This document shows, one piece after another, positions 33,627 through 45,109 of a stretch of DNA of 64,000 nucleotides. Below the pieces are notes generated by a model. That model was not told where the DNA came from and did not search any database. It saw nothing but the letters and a program-made list of their open reading frames with translations. This DNA comes from Apiotrichum sp. Y4204 (Eukaryota > Basidiomycota > Tremellomycetes > Trichosporonales > Trichosporonaceae). The translations under genes were made by a program, and so were the position numbers. The DNA is taken from contig JAMYHL010000025.1 of the NCBI GenBank assembly GCA_025531455.1, forward strand, positions 310,001-374,000, in the 5' to 3' direction. Positions within the stretch are counted from its first letter, which is position 1; each line of letters opens with the position of its first letter.

Positions 33627-36006
33627 CTAACGGTCCCGCTCGCTACCGGCGCTGCTCTGCTGGCGATGACCACCTCCGGTCGTGGGCGACGACAAGCTCG
33701 ACGGGGGGCTTTCTGCCCGGGCAAAGAAGAGATCTGACACCGAACCTCTACCCATGTCAGTCGAGGCTCAATCTCCTCACTCACCCAAAGGCGCGCCCCG
33801 CGGCGGCCGGTGGCTTGTTCTTTCCATTCTCACTTCCTGCATCCTCGGCCGCAGCTTCTTCCCGCCCGAGGTCGAAGGACGGTGACGCCGTACCAGTTCC
33901 CGACTCGCCGCCGTTGTACACTGACGACGCCTTTCGCCTCGCCTTCTTCGCATGGTGGCGGCGGGCTGTGACGGAGTTGGAGAATAGAGGAAGCAGGTAC
34001 CGCTCGTCCAGGGCCGTAAACCACTGTCCGTCCCGGAAAACTCTGCCTGTGCGTCCAGAGCCACCAGCGGCTTCGGCTTCGACATCGCCGCGGTCGCCAT
34101 AGCCTTCTGGAAGTGGCTCCTCATCGGATTCGTCAGTCGAAAAGGTGGCATTGGACTGCTGGCGCGGAAGCCTACCACGAGGGTAGTTGAGACGACCTTG
34201 GTAGTATGGTGATCCCGAGGGAGATCCGAGGTAGGCGCTGTCGTCCTCGTCGCCGTAAAGCCCCTGGCCGTTCTGTCCCGCATAGCGCCGTGTGCCCATT
34301 TGTAGAGAGATGTTGCCCTGGTGGGTCGTCCAACCTTCGACTTCCTCGTCCGAGCTCGCATCATCGTCCTCGACGCCGACGCGAATTCCAAGTACCTCGA
34401 GCATCCTGCCGGTAGTTCCTCCCAGGACAATAACGGTGAGTACGACGACGACAAGAACCGTTGTGCGGAGGGCATCCGCGTTCTCGCCCGTAATACCCGT
34501 CGCCAGCGCGACGCCGACGGCACCACGGAGACCGGCCCAGAAGAGCATCATCTGATACGAGTGAGGGATCTCCTCATACGGCTGTCCACGGGTGTGGAAG
34601 AACCAGTTGATAACTTCCGACAGGGGGAACACGGCCGCGTAACGAGACGCCATAACAGCGATCTGACGTCAGTCATGTTCGTGTCGACGTACTCACCGTA
34701 GACACCAGAATAAACAGGGGCTTGAAGACTTGGATCTCCTGTGTGAAGAGATTGAGGCCAAGGTAGATGAAGATAAAGTTCTCCGAGAGCTGGGCGAGGA
34801 CGGCAAACATGTATTTCGTCGTCTTTTGGGTTCGCTTGGACATGGTGTGGTACGCGTAGTGCTTGAGAGTGATTCCACAGAAGAGGAGAGACACGATGCC
34901 GCTCATACCAAGACCAGTGGAGAAGAAGTAGGACGTGTAAGCGACAAGAGCAACAATACAGCTCTCAATCTGCGGGTAGGTAGCGAGATGTGAGTGCTTG
35001 AGGCCAAGCGAACAAGCGAGACCAAAAGCAACGCCCAAAAGCATCGACCCAACAAACGAGAACAGGAAGATGCCGATACCGTGGAAGAGACTCGACAGGT
35101 AAATATCTTCTCCGTGGAATTCCATGAGCGTCCTGGGCGTCAGCGAGATGGATCTGGTCAGAGACATCTCGAAAGTACGCACTCGAACATGACAATCGAC
35201 ACGGCATCGTTCAGAATAGACTCTCCAAAGATGATAGAGTACAGCTTCGGGTCGACCTTGGCGGAATTGAAGATGGCAAGGATCGTTACAGGGTCCGTCG
35301 CCGACAGCGTCGAGCCGAGTATGAGGCACTCGAGCAGCGTAAACTTGAGGCCCTCAAGGCCAAGGATGGACCATATGTAAACAAGGACTCTGTGATTGTC
35401 AGCACACCAGTGTGCTCTGTCCACCCGGTAACGTACCCGATGCCGACAGCAGATATGAACGTGCCAAAGAAGGCAAACGTTAAGATTACACCAAAGTTCC
35501 GGAAAAAGTTTTCCTGCTATCAGCGATGGGGCTTGCAAGCCACACACCTGTTTGAGTTCGTATCCAGAGTTGAGGATGATTGGGGGAAGGAGAAGGTTGA
35601 AGAACACGGTGTGACTGAATGACTGGGGGTTAGTGAGGACGACTCTACAAGAGCCAAAACAGCTCTGTGACGAAGATAAGGCCTGCACAGCGGTCCCTCG
35701 TCGTAAAGCTGGACTCACGACCATGTCCTGGATAAGGTGACCCGGGGAGAGACGGAGAATGAGGCCGACCGCCATACCCGCAAAGATAGAGATTACGGTC
35801 TCATGAACGGCACGAATCCGCTTGATTTGGAGGTAATAGGATGTACACAGGGCGAGGATGAGAAGGACGCAGAGGATGCAGAGACCCCATCTGCCTGTCA
35901 GCATGGGAACCGGGGCACATCTACGGGCGGTTACTCACGAGGCGTACAACTCCTGCTCCAACGCCGGCACATCGCCCGCTGGCGGCTTCGTGATGGGTTC
36001 CTTCAT
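33627..36006 (-). CDS. NHX1: Endosomal Na+(K+)/H+ exchanger, NHX1/NHE6-9 type
   Basis: Eight exons: 35939-36006, 35719-35890, 35548-35622, 35437-35513, 35183-35389, 34697-35132, 33785-34662 and 33627-33747 (677 aa). This CPA1-family antiporter sets late-endosome/prevacuolar pH and ion content. Conserved landmarks are LQIKRIRAVHETVISIFAGM, FFNLLLPPIILNSGYELKQ, GSTLSATDPVTILAIF (ion-binding core), IFGESILNDAVSIVMFE, GIVSLLFCGITLKHYAYHTM and FWAGLRGAVGVALA. About twelve hydrophobic segments are followed by a cytosolic tail of about 240 residues rich in Ser, Asp and Glu. Introns are short: 48, 96, 34, 47, 50, 34 and 37 nt. The start is fixed by an in-frame stop just upstream and by the ELYASWGL join. 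Confidence 0.94.
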
Positions 36007-36839
36007 CCCGATGCCCGCTCAAGATCGAATCTCTGGTGGGTTTGATGTTACGCGTCAGTCAGACTGCCGGTGGCGCCAGCGCCTGGCGAGAAGCTCCGAG
36101 AGAGGGCGTTACGAGGCGACTCGGGCCCGATTGACTGTCCGGCGTGGGGAGCTCCAGTTGTTGAACGTTGAGGGCTGAGATTGGGATCACGATAACAGGG
36201 GACGAGTCTTGAGCTTGTCGTCGCCAAACAACCCAGTCGACAGCGTGAATATGAGGATGCTATGGGTGCAGCACTGAAAGGGAAAGTGTGCAAGAGATGG
36301 GATGGGCGTTCGTAGTCGTGTGGAATCTCGTTGCGTGTCCGAGGGTCGTGTCGCCGCTGTGTGCCAAAGGCCAAAGGGTTGGTGGTCGTCACCCGAAAGG
36401 TCTAAATCCCTCTTCAGGTGATCCTCCTGCCCCTTGAATACAAGCGATGACGACCATTAAGCCTCTGGCCTCGGACCTCTGGCCAGGGTGGCGGACATGG
36501 ACATCGCGGCCCGTGGCATGTGGGTGGGTGGCGGAACTATTTTGAGCATTCCATACGACCTGCTCGACACCGACAACATCCCCGAGCTGGCCGAGCTTTC
36601 GGACTTGGTCTGGCATGCAAACGACTGTCCAGTTTCCAGAAAACGACAAGGAACGCGATGGGGCTGTATCACGATATCATAATGTGATGGTATACATGCT
36701 ACAGACAGAGAGGGGTTGACTCTTCTGTCTGGGGTCCAATACAGCCTTCTATGATGGTGGCGGTCCCAGACCACCGTCGCCAACTTCTTACGCTCCTCGG
36801 TCCATCTCTCGCCTCAGCCCTGTATCTAGAGCGCGGTGT
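36007..36839. other. Intergenic: NHX1 promoter / LSM6 3' region
   Basis: Both flanking genes are on the minus strand. I see no gene or repeat. Confidence 0.45.
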
Positions 36840-37529
36840 TTACATGTCCTCGAGGGCCGAGATGTAAAGGACTGGGGCGTCAGACATGAAAATCGTGACC
36901 ATCTGGCTGCTCCTCGAGATATTGGCCAGCCTACTCACCATTGTTACCGCGGAGGAAGGTATCACCATACTTGGCTGTCAAGCGGCCGTTCGACCACTCC
37001 TCGGTCTCCTCGAGCGCAACGTTCATGTAGCCGTCGAGGCAGGTGAGCAGACCTGGGGTGTGAGCAAGAGTGGTGGCTGCGTGTGAGAGAAAAAGGTAAG
37101 TGGGTCAGAGCGATGACGCGGCAGTCTCAACTACCATGAATGGGCGACCGTTACCCAAGAAGCAGATTCGGTAAGACACAAGCAGATAGCTCGTGTTCTA
37201 TTCTGGAACGCGCGACAATCTCACAAGACAACAGGCAGACCCCGCGCACAATGACTCATGGCACCCGAAGCGGTCAGGATAGCCTGTCGCCTGCGGTGCA
37301 ACTGTGTCGCACTCCGAGTGAGGTCCTCACACAGACCGAGCACCAGGTCATCGACCTCTGTATCCGCTGACCACCTTCCTCAACCCATACGCTTCGCGCG
37401 TCACTTACCATGGTAGTCGACGCCGCTTCCGATGCGGACCTTGACCTTCTTCCCGACAATGTTCTTGAGGAAATCGGACGGGGATCCTGCGACGGGGCCC
37501 TCCTCGGGCTGGGGCGACGGCGAGGACAT
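36840..37529 (-). CDS. LSM6: U6 snRNA-associated Sm-like protein LSm6
   Basis: Exons 37409-37529, 36939-37052 and 36840-36871 give 88 aa, the normal length. Sm1 motif: DFLKNIVGKKVKVRIGSGVDYHG, LLTCLDGYMNVALEET; Sm2 motif: KYGDTFLRGNNVLYIS. LSm6 is in both the LSm1-7 (mRNA decay) and LSm2-8 (U6 snRNP) rings. Intron 1 is 356 nt, about ten times the usual intron here; intron 2 is 67 nt. The N-terminus has a 17-residue Ser/Pro/Glu extension before the Sm core. Confidence 0.96.
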
Positions 37530-38107
37530 GGTGGAGATGGGCTGATGGGTGGTGGAGATGGAGAGCTGAGAAAAGATGGCAGATACGGAAGACCAGACAA
37601 ACAGGAACCAAGCCAAGTGCACAAGAACCCACCACGACGATTGTTCATGTCATTATTGACGCGATTGAAGCAAGGCAATATCAATTATGTAATAAAACCC
37701 GACTATGTGAGAGGTGTGAATAAGCTTCCCAGTCCTCCGAGTCGGTAATACCAAATCCTGGGTGGGATTTTGCCCTTGGTGTTGTGTAGGTCAGGTGACC
37801 TTTGTTGACTTGCTGCTTGGCTCAGGGTCCACAGAATCCCACGCTCTGCGCATCTGCATGCTGCACACGCGCCGCGTACAGTGGGTGACATCGAGTACGA
37901 GCTCTCTCTCCGATCTCCCACTCTCTTGTCGCCATTGTTGCTCTCCTCTTTCTCCTCCCGAATAAAGAGATCGCATCCTCTCATACACTCTTTTGCGTTG
38001 CTCCTCATCCCGCATCAAAGCATCCACGCACACACACCCTCAAGTCGCCCGTTTGAACCCTCAATCCATCCCTTGACTGGCGCACACACGCACAAACCGA
38101 AACCACA
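37530..38107. other. Divergent promoter LSM6/CBF1
   Basis: No ORF of interest. C/T-rich near the CBF1 start. Confidence 0.5.
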
Positions 38108-39217
38108 ATGTCCCTGGGATCGCGCGAGGGCTCGCAGCCGCGCGACGACCGTAACTCGGATGCAGGAGGCAGCGGTGGCGGCGTAACTGGTAACGCTCCC
38201 GCCGAAGCACCCGCCGCCTCCCCAACGGCGACAACAACAATAGCAGCAGCAGCAGCAGCAGCAGTAACGAACCCGTCCCCGCGTTCCGGAAATGGCGACG
38301 ACGCGTTTGCGAATCTCGACCCGGCCCTGCACCCCGAGACGCTGAACAGCGTTGCGGCCGAAAGCCAGCAGAACCCACTCACGTCGTTTGCGCAGCACGT
38401 GCTCGATGGGCGCGAGAACGAGCTGCTCGGATTCGAGTCCGAGGAGCAGGTGCTGCTTGCTATGGGAGAGACTCGCCTGGACACGCTGCTCGAGGCGGCT
38501 CACAAGACGGAACGCGAGCGCCAAGGCCTGGATGGCGACGGGCATCACAACGAGTATCAGTTCTCAAACGAAGCCGCGCCGGCCCAGCAGACGGAGGAGG
38601 CTGCTCCGGAGGCTCCTGCCGAGCAGCACGAAGCGCTCCCACCACCGCCCCCTCCACTCAACAACGGTCGTCACGTTGGCCGTAACAAGCGCCGCCGCGA
38701 GGGTGACGAGTTGGTCGTTGGTCCCGTGGAGAACGGCGAGCCCATCGATCCCATCAAGATGAAGAAGGACTCTCACGTGGGTCACCGAAGCGCTGCTGGT
38801 GCTGATGGTACAGAAAGAGGTTGAACGCCGGCGACGAGAGAACATCAACGACGGGATCAACGAGATTGCTCGGTACATCCCCGGCGGTATGGAGAAAATC
38901 GGCAAGGGCATGCTGCTTCGCCGGGCCGCCGAGCATCTCGGCGAGCTTACGGCCAAGGTTGCGCGCTTTGATGAGGAGCTCGCGAACCGCGAAAGTGAAA
39001 AGAGGGAGGTGGAGGTGCGTTACAATGTATGTGCTGTGCTAACGGTCAGGATCAGCTCGCACACACCGAGGCGCGGTATCAGGAGGAGCGCGCCCGCTCG
39101 ATGCGTTTCGAGACATCGTGGCGAGAGGCGGAGGACCGCGCCGCGAACCAGCAATTCGAGCTTGAGCGCATCAAGGCGGAGCTCGAGGAGGCCAAGAAGA
39201 CGCTCGCGGCCAAATAG
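38108..39217 (+). CDS. CBF1: bHLH transcription factor, CBF1/CPF1 type
   Basis: Exons 38108-38776, 38814-39014 and 39050-39217 give 345 aa. The basic region DSHKEVERRRRENINDGINEIARYI is complete only after splicing the 37-nt intron and carries the His/Glu/Arg set that reads CACGTG E-boxes. The helix-loop-helix continues to LLRRAAEHLGEL and is followed by a coiled coil of about 85 residues to the C-terminus. Yeast Cbf1 binds centromere CDEI and sulfur-metabolism promoters; in basidiomycetes only the promoter role is a safe guess. The N-terminal 220 residues are Ala/Pro/Glu-rich with a polyalanine run and a LNNGRHVGRNKRRRE basic patch. Intron 2 is 35 nt. Confidence 0.88.
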
Positions 39218-40712
39218 TTGGCGCTGGAGCAGCTGGATGGGATACCTCTGTTTGTCGCGGATCACCATAATGATCTGCTATTCCGGCCCGCAGCCGTGGA
39301 GGACAGTCGCTCCCCGCGGCTTAGGACGAAGCGAAGTTGATGTTAGACTGGCCCGTCGGGCGTTTCTGTTGTATGTAGCCGATAATGGACGATGATGAAG
39401 CGGCTTTGAAGCTTGGGAAGGAAAAAGACTGGTTGAGGCTGACGGGCGATGAGGATGCCGTTGCGGGGTCGCAAGAGCTGCGTCGAACACTGGTCGTGCC
39501 ACTATCTCTGATAGCAATGCTATCGATTGGGCTTCTCTCCAGCTCTGGATACTTGCCACATGCCACAGGATGCTATGATCGTTGAGGAAAGCGGAGCGGC
39601 GATCAGAACGATCAGAACCACAGCTTTCAATCACGATCCGCCGATCCGCCGAGCCGCAGTCGGCCCCATCTGGCCGTGGATCCGTGCGATCGCGTGCGAG
39701 GCCTCATGAATGAAAAATCACCGAGGGACCCCGATATCGCGAGGATGAATGTCATCCCAATCCCCGGCATGTCATCGCGCTACAGGCCTACATGGTGAGC
39801 TCTAGATGCTCCTTCTACCACTGCCCGCAGTTCTGCAGCACACAGCTGGCGGAGCTGGTGGAGACTTTCCAGACAATCAAGACGTTGAGATATCCCACTC
39901 CGAGATCCGTTGTCCGCTACAATCGCCGAGGATCTGCTCGGTGCCGCAGTCATCCGTAACACCACCACACCATTCCTCTGCGCCATCACCTGTGCGGCAC
40001 CTCGAATTTCAGGATGCTGTGACACTCCGTATGCCAGTGTCCAAGTCCGAAATCGCTGATTGCCAAGGGACTCTCGGAGAAGATGTGTGCATATGTGGGC
40101 TATTCCGGGGTGTGTAGCGTGCACTATGTTGTGACTAGCATGACTAGGGGTAGGTTGTTTGGTTCCCGCGCACGTTTGTCCCTTGTTGGCCTGCATGGCT
40201 TGTGGCCCCGTGTCATCATCACCAAACTTCGCAAACCCCCTCGTCTCACCCCAGTCACCCCCCTCCGCAGGGCCGCAGGGGCCATAACACACTCTCACCC
40301 CGGTCCCTCATCTCGTTTCACACTGACCTCGTGATGGATCCCATCCGACGCGACGCGATTGCCACCAGCGCGGCGGTGAGAACGACACTTGCAAGGCCCG
40401 AGCCCACCGGCCAGACACCAGAGGCCAGGGAGGCGATGCACCTGTATGGAACGTGAGATTCCCAAGATGCACGATCCAGTGGGCTAGCCAGATAGCGGGT
40501 GATGCGAAGGTTGCAGGCCGGGCCGAGTATACCGGACTGCGGGCTGCGAGAGGCAAGTGTCCGAGCACATTGCCCACAGCATGTCAGGATGAGATGTTTC
40601 TTCACAGGTGCCAACTTGCCAGCTTGCCGGCTAGATATATATAGCCCCAGCGGCCAGCGGCGCGCATCCCTTGCTCTCTCTCTCACTACTCGTACATGTG
40701 CAGTACTCCGCC
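39218..40712. other. Intergenic, 1.5 kb
   Basis: No firm gene. A TATATATAG box at 40636-40644 lies about 70 bp before the bestrophin ATG. A short ATG frame at 40334 followed by GTGAGA could be a stray exon but leads nowhere. Confidence 0.45.
40636..40644 (+). promoter_or_regulatory. TATA box of the bestrophin gene
   Basis: TATATATAG, 69-77 bp upstream of the predicted start codon at 40713; a C/T-rich initiator-like stretch follows. Confidence 0.5.
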
Positions 40713-42834
40713 ATGACACGCTCACCATCCACGCCGCCGACGCAGAGCGGAATGAGCGGCAGGACGCGGGTGCCCACGCCGCGCGCGGTGCGTGTACCTG
40801 TGCTGTGTAGCTTATCTGACCGCAGCCCCGTACGGCCGCAACGCCCTCGCAGCGCAACCTCTCCTCTCTCCTCCGCCTCCAGAACGTCGAGGACTCAAAG
40901 CCGAGGGTACGTTGGAATGGTGTGTAAAGCTGACAATAGCTCTCGAAGCTCTCGTGGATGGACGATGTGCTCGTGTACCAATCGTCAATTATCCCCATTG
41001 TTGCGGGCCCTGTTGTTATGCTCACCCTCTTTGCGGGCGGCGTCGCGCTCGCGAGCATTGTGTTTGGGAAGCAGGTCGCGCTGACGAATAATGTTGGTGA
41101 GTGGCCGAGGACATAGGCTGAACACTGGAGCAATGGAAACTGTGGAAACTGTCTTCCCTCGCCTCTTGTCTCTCTCACTCCCATCTCCTCTCTCATTATC
41201 TAACAACAGTACCTCTCCTCTCCGTTGTCGTCGGTCTCCTTCTCGGTAGGTCGACTTCACATCGGGTCTTACCCCAGTGTTCCGCAACTCAACGGCGTAC
41301 GAGCGCTATGCCGAGGGCCGCAAGGACTTTACCGCGCTCATCAGCAATGCCCGCAACCTCACGCGTGTGAGTGGAGTGGAGTGGAGTCGTGGAGTCGGAG
41401 CATTGTGGATCCTGCGCGTCTTGTCTTATCAGAAGCATCCTGTCAGATCCAGCCCTTCCCTCTTGATCTGGCGCGTTATGTGTTCTGAAGAAATGACACC
41501 GACCCACATCCTGTCACCCCTCAACCACTGACCACAGTCGATCTGGATCAACGTCGTTCCCCCGCCAACTGGCGAGTACGACCGCGCAGAGCTCACACGA
41601 CGCAAGAAGGAGCTCATCCGTCTGGTGGTCGGGTTTGTGTTTGCGACAAAGCACTACCTTCGGTCTGAGGGCGGGGTGCACCATGCGGACATGAAGGGTG
41701 GGTGGCAACTAGCAACAGAGTACTGATACTAAGGTCTCCTTCCCCGCTCCCTACACGAGTTTGCGCGCCGCAGCACCGAGGAGGTCAGCGATTCGGATAT
41801 CGAAGAGCAGGATGAAGGCTTGTCGACCTTTGGCGGTTCAACCTGCGCTTCGCCGAAATCGTACTCCTCCCCTCTGGATGAGGAGCAGGGTCTTCCGGAG
41901 GCGATCCCCGAGCCTGTGGTTGAAAGGGCTGACTGGCGCCCAGCAAAACGGCCTGGTGTGCCTGCTCGCCGTCCCACCGCTGTGCGAGTACGCCGGCCCG
42001 AAAACCTACGCCCGTCGCCATCGTCCCGCTCCCTTTCGGAACGCACCCCGTTGCTCAAGTCTGGCGTGCGTACTGACGTGCGCCGAACGTATGCCGATGT
42101 CGACGCGATAACGCACTCGACCATGGACTGCCCGCTCGGCAGCATGGTCGAGGTCGGTCTCCCGCTCGTTATTGCGCACGAGATAGGCCGCTCGCTCTTC
42201 CGCTTCCGCCGACAGGGGTGTATCGATGTCGTCGGCCCGGCGGGTTTCAATGCCATGCAGGGACTGGTTCAGACCATGACTGACCAGCTGGGGTCGATGG
42301 AGAGAATGTGAGTGGCGGTCTCTGTGTGAGCAACAGAGCTGCCAACTTGGACCGTTCTCAGCTCATCAGATATCCTCTATGCCGTCACTGACATTCAGTA
42401 TTCAGACGCCGCTGCCGTACGTCTTCTGCGTGCACCTCAAGCAGTGCGTCACGCTTTACCTCCTCTGCCTACCTTTCGTCCTCGTCGAGACGATGGGTTG
42501 GAAGATGATCCCCGTCGTCATGTGTACAGCATTCACGCTGTGCGGTGTGGAAGGCATCGCTGCCCAGATTGAGCAGCCGTGAGTATGGACCGAAAGACGA
42601 GACTTTGACTGGCATCTGACGGCAGCTTTGGCACCGATCCCTGCGACCTCAACCTTGATCTCTTCTGCACCGAGCTGCTGTGCGAATGCGAGTAAGTGCT
42701 GGATGGCGCGTCCAGAAACAGCACTGACACCCAGGGCTGTGATTGAGCGCCTACCGCAGGGAGACGAGGACAACGATATTATTTACCAGCGCACGTTTGA
42801 GGAGATCCGTCGCGACGAGGAAGACGGAGAGTGA
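40713..42834 (+). CDS. Bestrophin/UPF0187-family anion channel
   Basis: Ten exons: 40713-40787, 40826-40906, 40940-41096, 41210-41245, 41278-41366, 41538-41697, 41734-42307, 42399-42578, 42626-42691 and 42735-42834 (505 aa). The fungal bestrophin-like family forms chloride/bicarbonate-type channels. Diagnostic parts are the N-terminal KLSWMDDVLVYQSSIIP, FRNSTAYERYAEGRKDF (family core), WINVVPPP, ERIIQTPLPYVFCVHLK and QIEQPFGTDPCDLNLD, the last corresponding to the Ca2+-clasp region of animal bestrophins. Hydrophobic helices occur at about 60-115 and around 400-440, with an Arg/Ser-rich cytosolic insertion of about 110 residues between. Two introns are only 32 and 33 nt. The exon 8 acceptor at 42398 was chosen over 42361 because only it keeps frame. 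Confidence 0.88.
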
Positions 42835-43479
42835 ACATGACAGCTGGCCAGTGGCGCCTGGAAGCTCGACGGCCACGACACAATTCTCATGTTATCATAG
42901 AACACACGATTTACGAGAACACGTATCACGACGATGAATGTTTGAATGACTTGGGCTGCACACCCTCCAACGCTCTGAATCAGCCGGCTGTGACGAGCAG
43001 AGACCTCGACGCTAGCAAGAAACAAAATTAACTATGAATACTTATCACGACCTGGACTACACCAGCCACAGCACATGCGTACTCACGATCGCACTCCTAC
43101 AGCCTCGTGCTATCTGGAGATTTTACCGGATGTCCAGTCACAGCCAGTCAAGCAAAGTTGCCGGTTTCGGCCCTCCGGACAGCCGTGGCATGTCGATGGG
43201 CATGACTGTGGTTCTGAAGAATTCATAGCCGCTTGAATTCAATGTTCTGCTTCTCGCCTCTTTTGCTCGTTGATGTTTACTCTCAACCTGTTCACTCTAG
43301 CGTTATCTCCAGCATGTATGCCGCCTTATACTGGCGTATACACCGCTGCGAGCTCCATCCTCCCCATGGGGCTCATGCTACGAGTTGCATAAATTCCCAC
43401 ACTTACATTCTCTCACAACCGTCATCTCAGATAACCCATTGTTGAACACTCATTGACAGCTTCACCGGATATCGCCACG
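42835..43479. other. Intergenic
   Basis: Nothing recognised between the bestrophin and Cpl1-like genes. Confidence 0.45.
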
Positions 43480-44528
43480 ATGGCCCGTGTCGCTGCCGGG
43501 ATATGGCTCGTACTGAGCCTGGCCACGACATTCGTCTCAGCCGCGACCTTTGCCGGCTGTGTATCCGCGCTTCCCCCCGATGCGCTGAAGCTCGCCTGTG
43601 TGAGTGATACAACCAAGTCTGAGTCCATCGAGTTTCCGTATCAGAGGTTTCTGGCCCATTCCTTCCGCTATCCCTCTCACTTGTCAGTCCCTCGTAGCCT
43701 CTTGCTCACGCCGCAGAACTTCTGTACGACCATGGGCTTCCCTTATTCGTACGCCTCTGGTGGCGAGTGCTGGTGCAGCACCTTCAGCCCAGAAATAGCA
43801 GTCTACCAGGCGTACACCCCCGCCACCGGATGCCCCGCAGGGTCATTTACTGTAAGCTCCCCTGCGCTCATTGTGACTAAAGCCAGGTTACAAAGCTTGC
43901 CACGACGTTTGACTACGTGGGATGCACGACCGCGCCAATTCTCACCTCCGCGGACGCCGCGCGCCCCGTCAGCGGCTTACCGATGACCCAATGCTTTGCA
44001 AACTGCGCGACGCTGCAGTACGCTATCATGTACCCCAACGGCGGCGCCGGGTGGGAGTGTCGGTGTGCGCTTGGCAGCGTGGGGCTCACGGGGCTTGCGG
44101 GCGGCATGTGCGGGTTGCTCGGATACGCGGTCTACCAGCACTCCCTCGCTGAAGCGTCTGCCGGGCTTACGAGAAAACGGCGGGCGGGTCAGGCACCCTT
44201 CGCGGAGGAGATTTGCAGATGGGGAACCGCGGCGTGTAATGTTGGATCCGGGGGGTATGAGTGTCTCGACCTGCAGACCGAGCTGTGTATGTGAACAGAG
44301 CGGGCAAGACTGACAGCAGACTCGTGCGGCGGGTGCGTGGAGGGGTCATTCGATAACAAGACGTCGACGCGGGGTACCGAGTACGTGTGGTTTGTGACGT
44401 TTCTGACTCTCAGCTGCACCACCCTTCCTGGAATCAAGCGCGGCGGTGTCACCTGCCACAAAGGACAATGTGTCGTCAACCGGATGTCGTGCCGGCTGGA
44501 GGAAGGAGAACGGGCGCTGTGTCAGTAA
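43480..44528 (+). CDS. Secreted Cys-rich protein, Cpl1-like domain
   Basis: Exons 43480-43599, 43717-43851, 43887-44286, 44320-44380 and 44414-44528 give 276 aa. A signal peptide (about 1-21, hydrophobic core GIWLVLSLATTFVSA) is followed by two WSC-like Cys modules (FCTTMGFPYSYASGGECWC; CTTAPILTSADAA...CFANCATLQYAI). The C-terminal domain has ICRWGTAACN, YECLDLQTELxSCGGC and DCTTLPGIKRGGVTC...QCVV, the pattern of the Cpl1-like domain described first in Cryptococcus. About 25 cysteines suggest a disulfide-rich extracellular protein. In related fungi such proteins are surface-associated or secreted; a role here is not known. The exon 4 acceptor is a tandem CAGCAG (44317 or 44320). Confidence 0.8.
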
Positions 44529-45109
44529 AGGGAGATAGCAAGATGCCATGAGCGTTCCCGTGGGCGTGTTCCTGATTGTGATACCTAGTTGTTAGTCCTC
44601 GTATGGGTTATGGACAATGCATTGTGATGCAGAGTAGCAGAGTAGCCGCCCGACACGAACGACGCGCTCGACAACACGACCTCGGATCACAGGACTGAGC
44701 CAAACAATCTTGTGTGGAGCCCCGAGGTGCCCTTCCCCCAAGCACCCCCCAAGTGCCACTCGTTATCGGGGTACTATCCCACGGTACCTTCATGGCCAAA
44801 ACGTCGCCACACCCTCGGCGAAATGTCCATAATCCCGAGAGAAATCCATCCCACCATCCAAAACTTTTTCGTCGTTTTGCCTCCGTTCCCCGCCAGGGCC
44901 CTTGCAGACTGTGGGTGGTGGAGTTTTGCAGGCTCGTGGCTGCTCCTCACCGTGCAGGGCGCAGGGTCGTGCGTGCTCGCTGGCTGGTGGTGGTTGCTGG
45001 CTGGCTAGCTGCTGGATTGCTCGCTGGTGGCTGCCTGGCTGGCTGGGACGGAGATGGACGAACCAAAGCTCTTCCCAGTTCGTCCTTTCACCACCAAAAA
45101 ACAGCCAAG
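44529..45109. other. Intergenic: RPS21 promoter
   Basis: CTGG-rich block at 44980-45047, similar to that before RPS25, and AAGTGCCACT at 44751. No gene seen. Confidence 0.5.

Noticed and set aside
40327..40456. Short frame starting MDPIRRDAIATSAA with a GTGAGA donor
   Set aside because: No acceptor downstream continues a sensible frame, and the bestrophin gene has its own TATA box and start.
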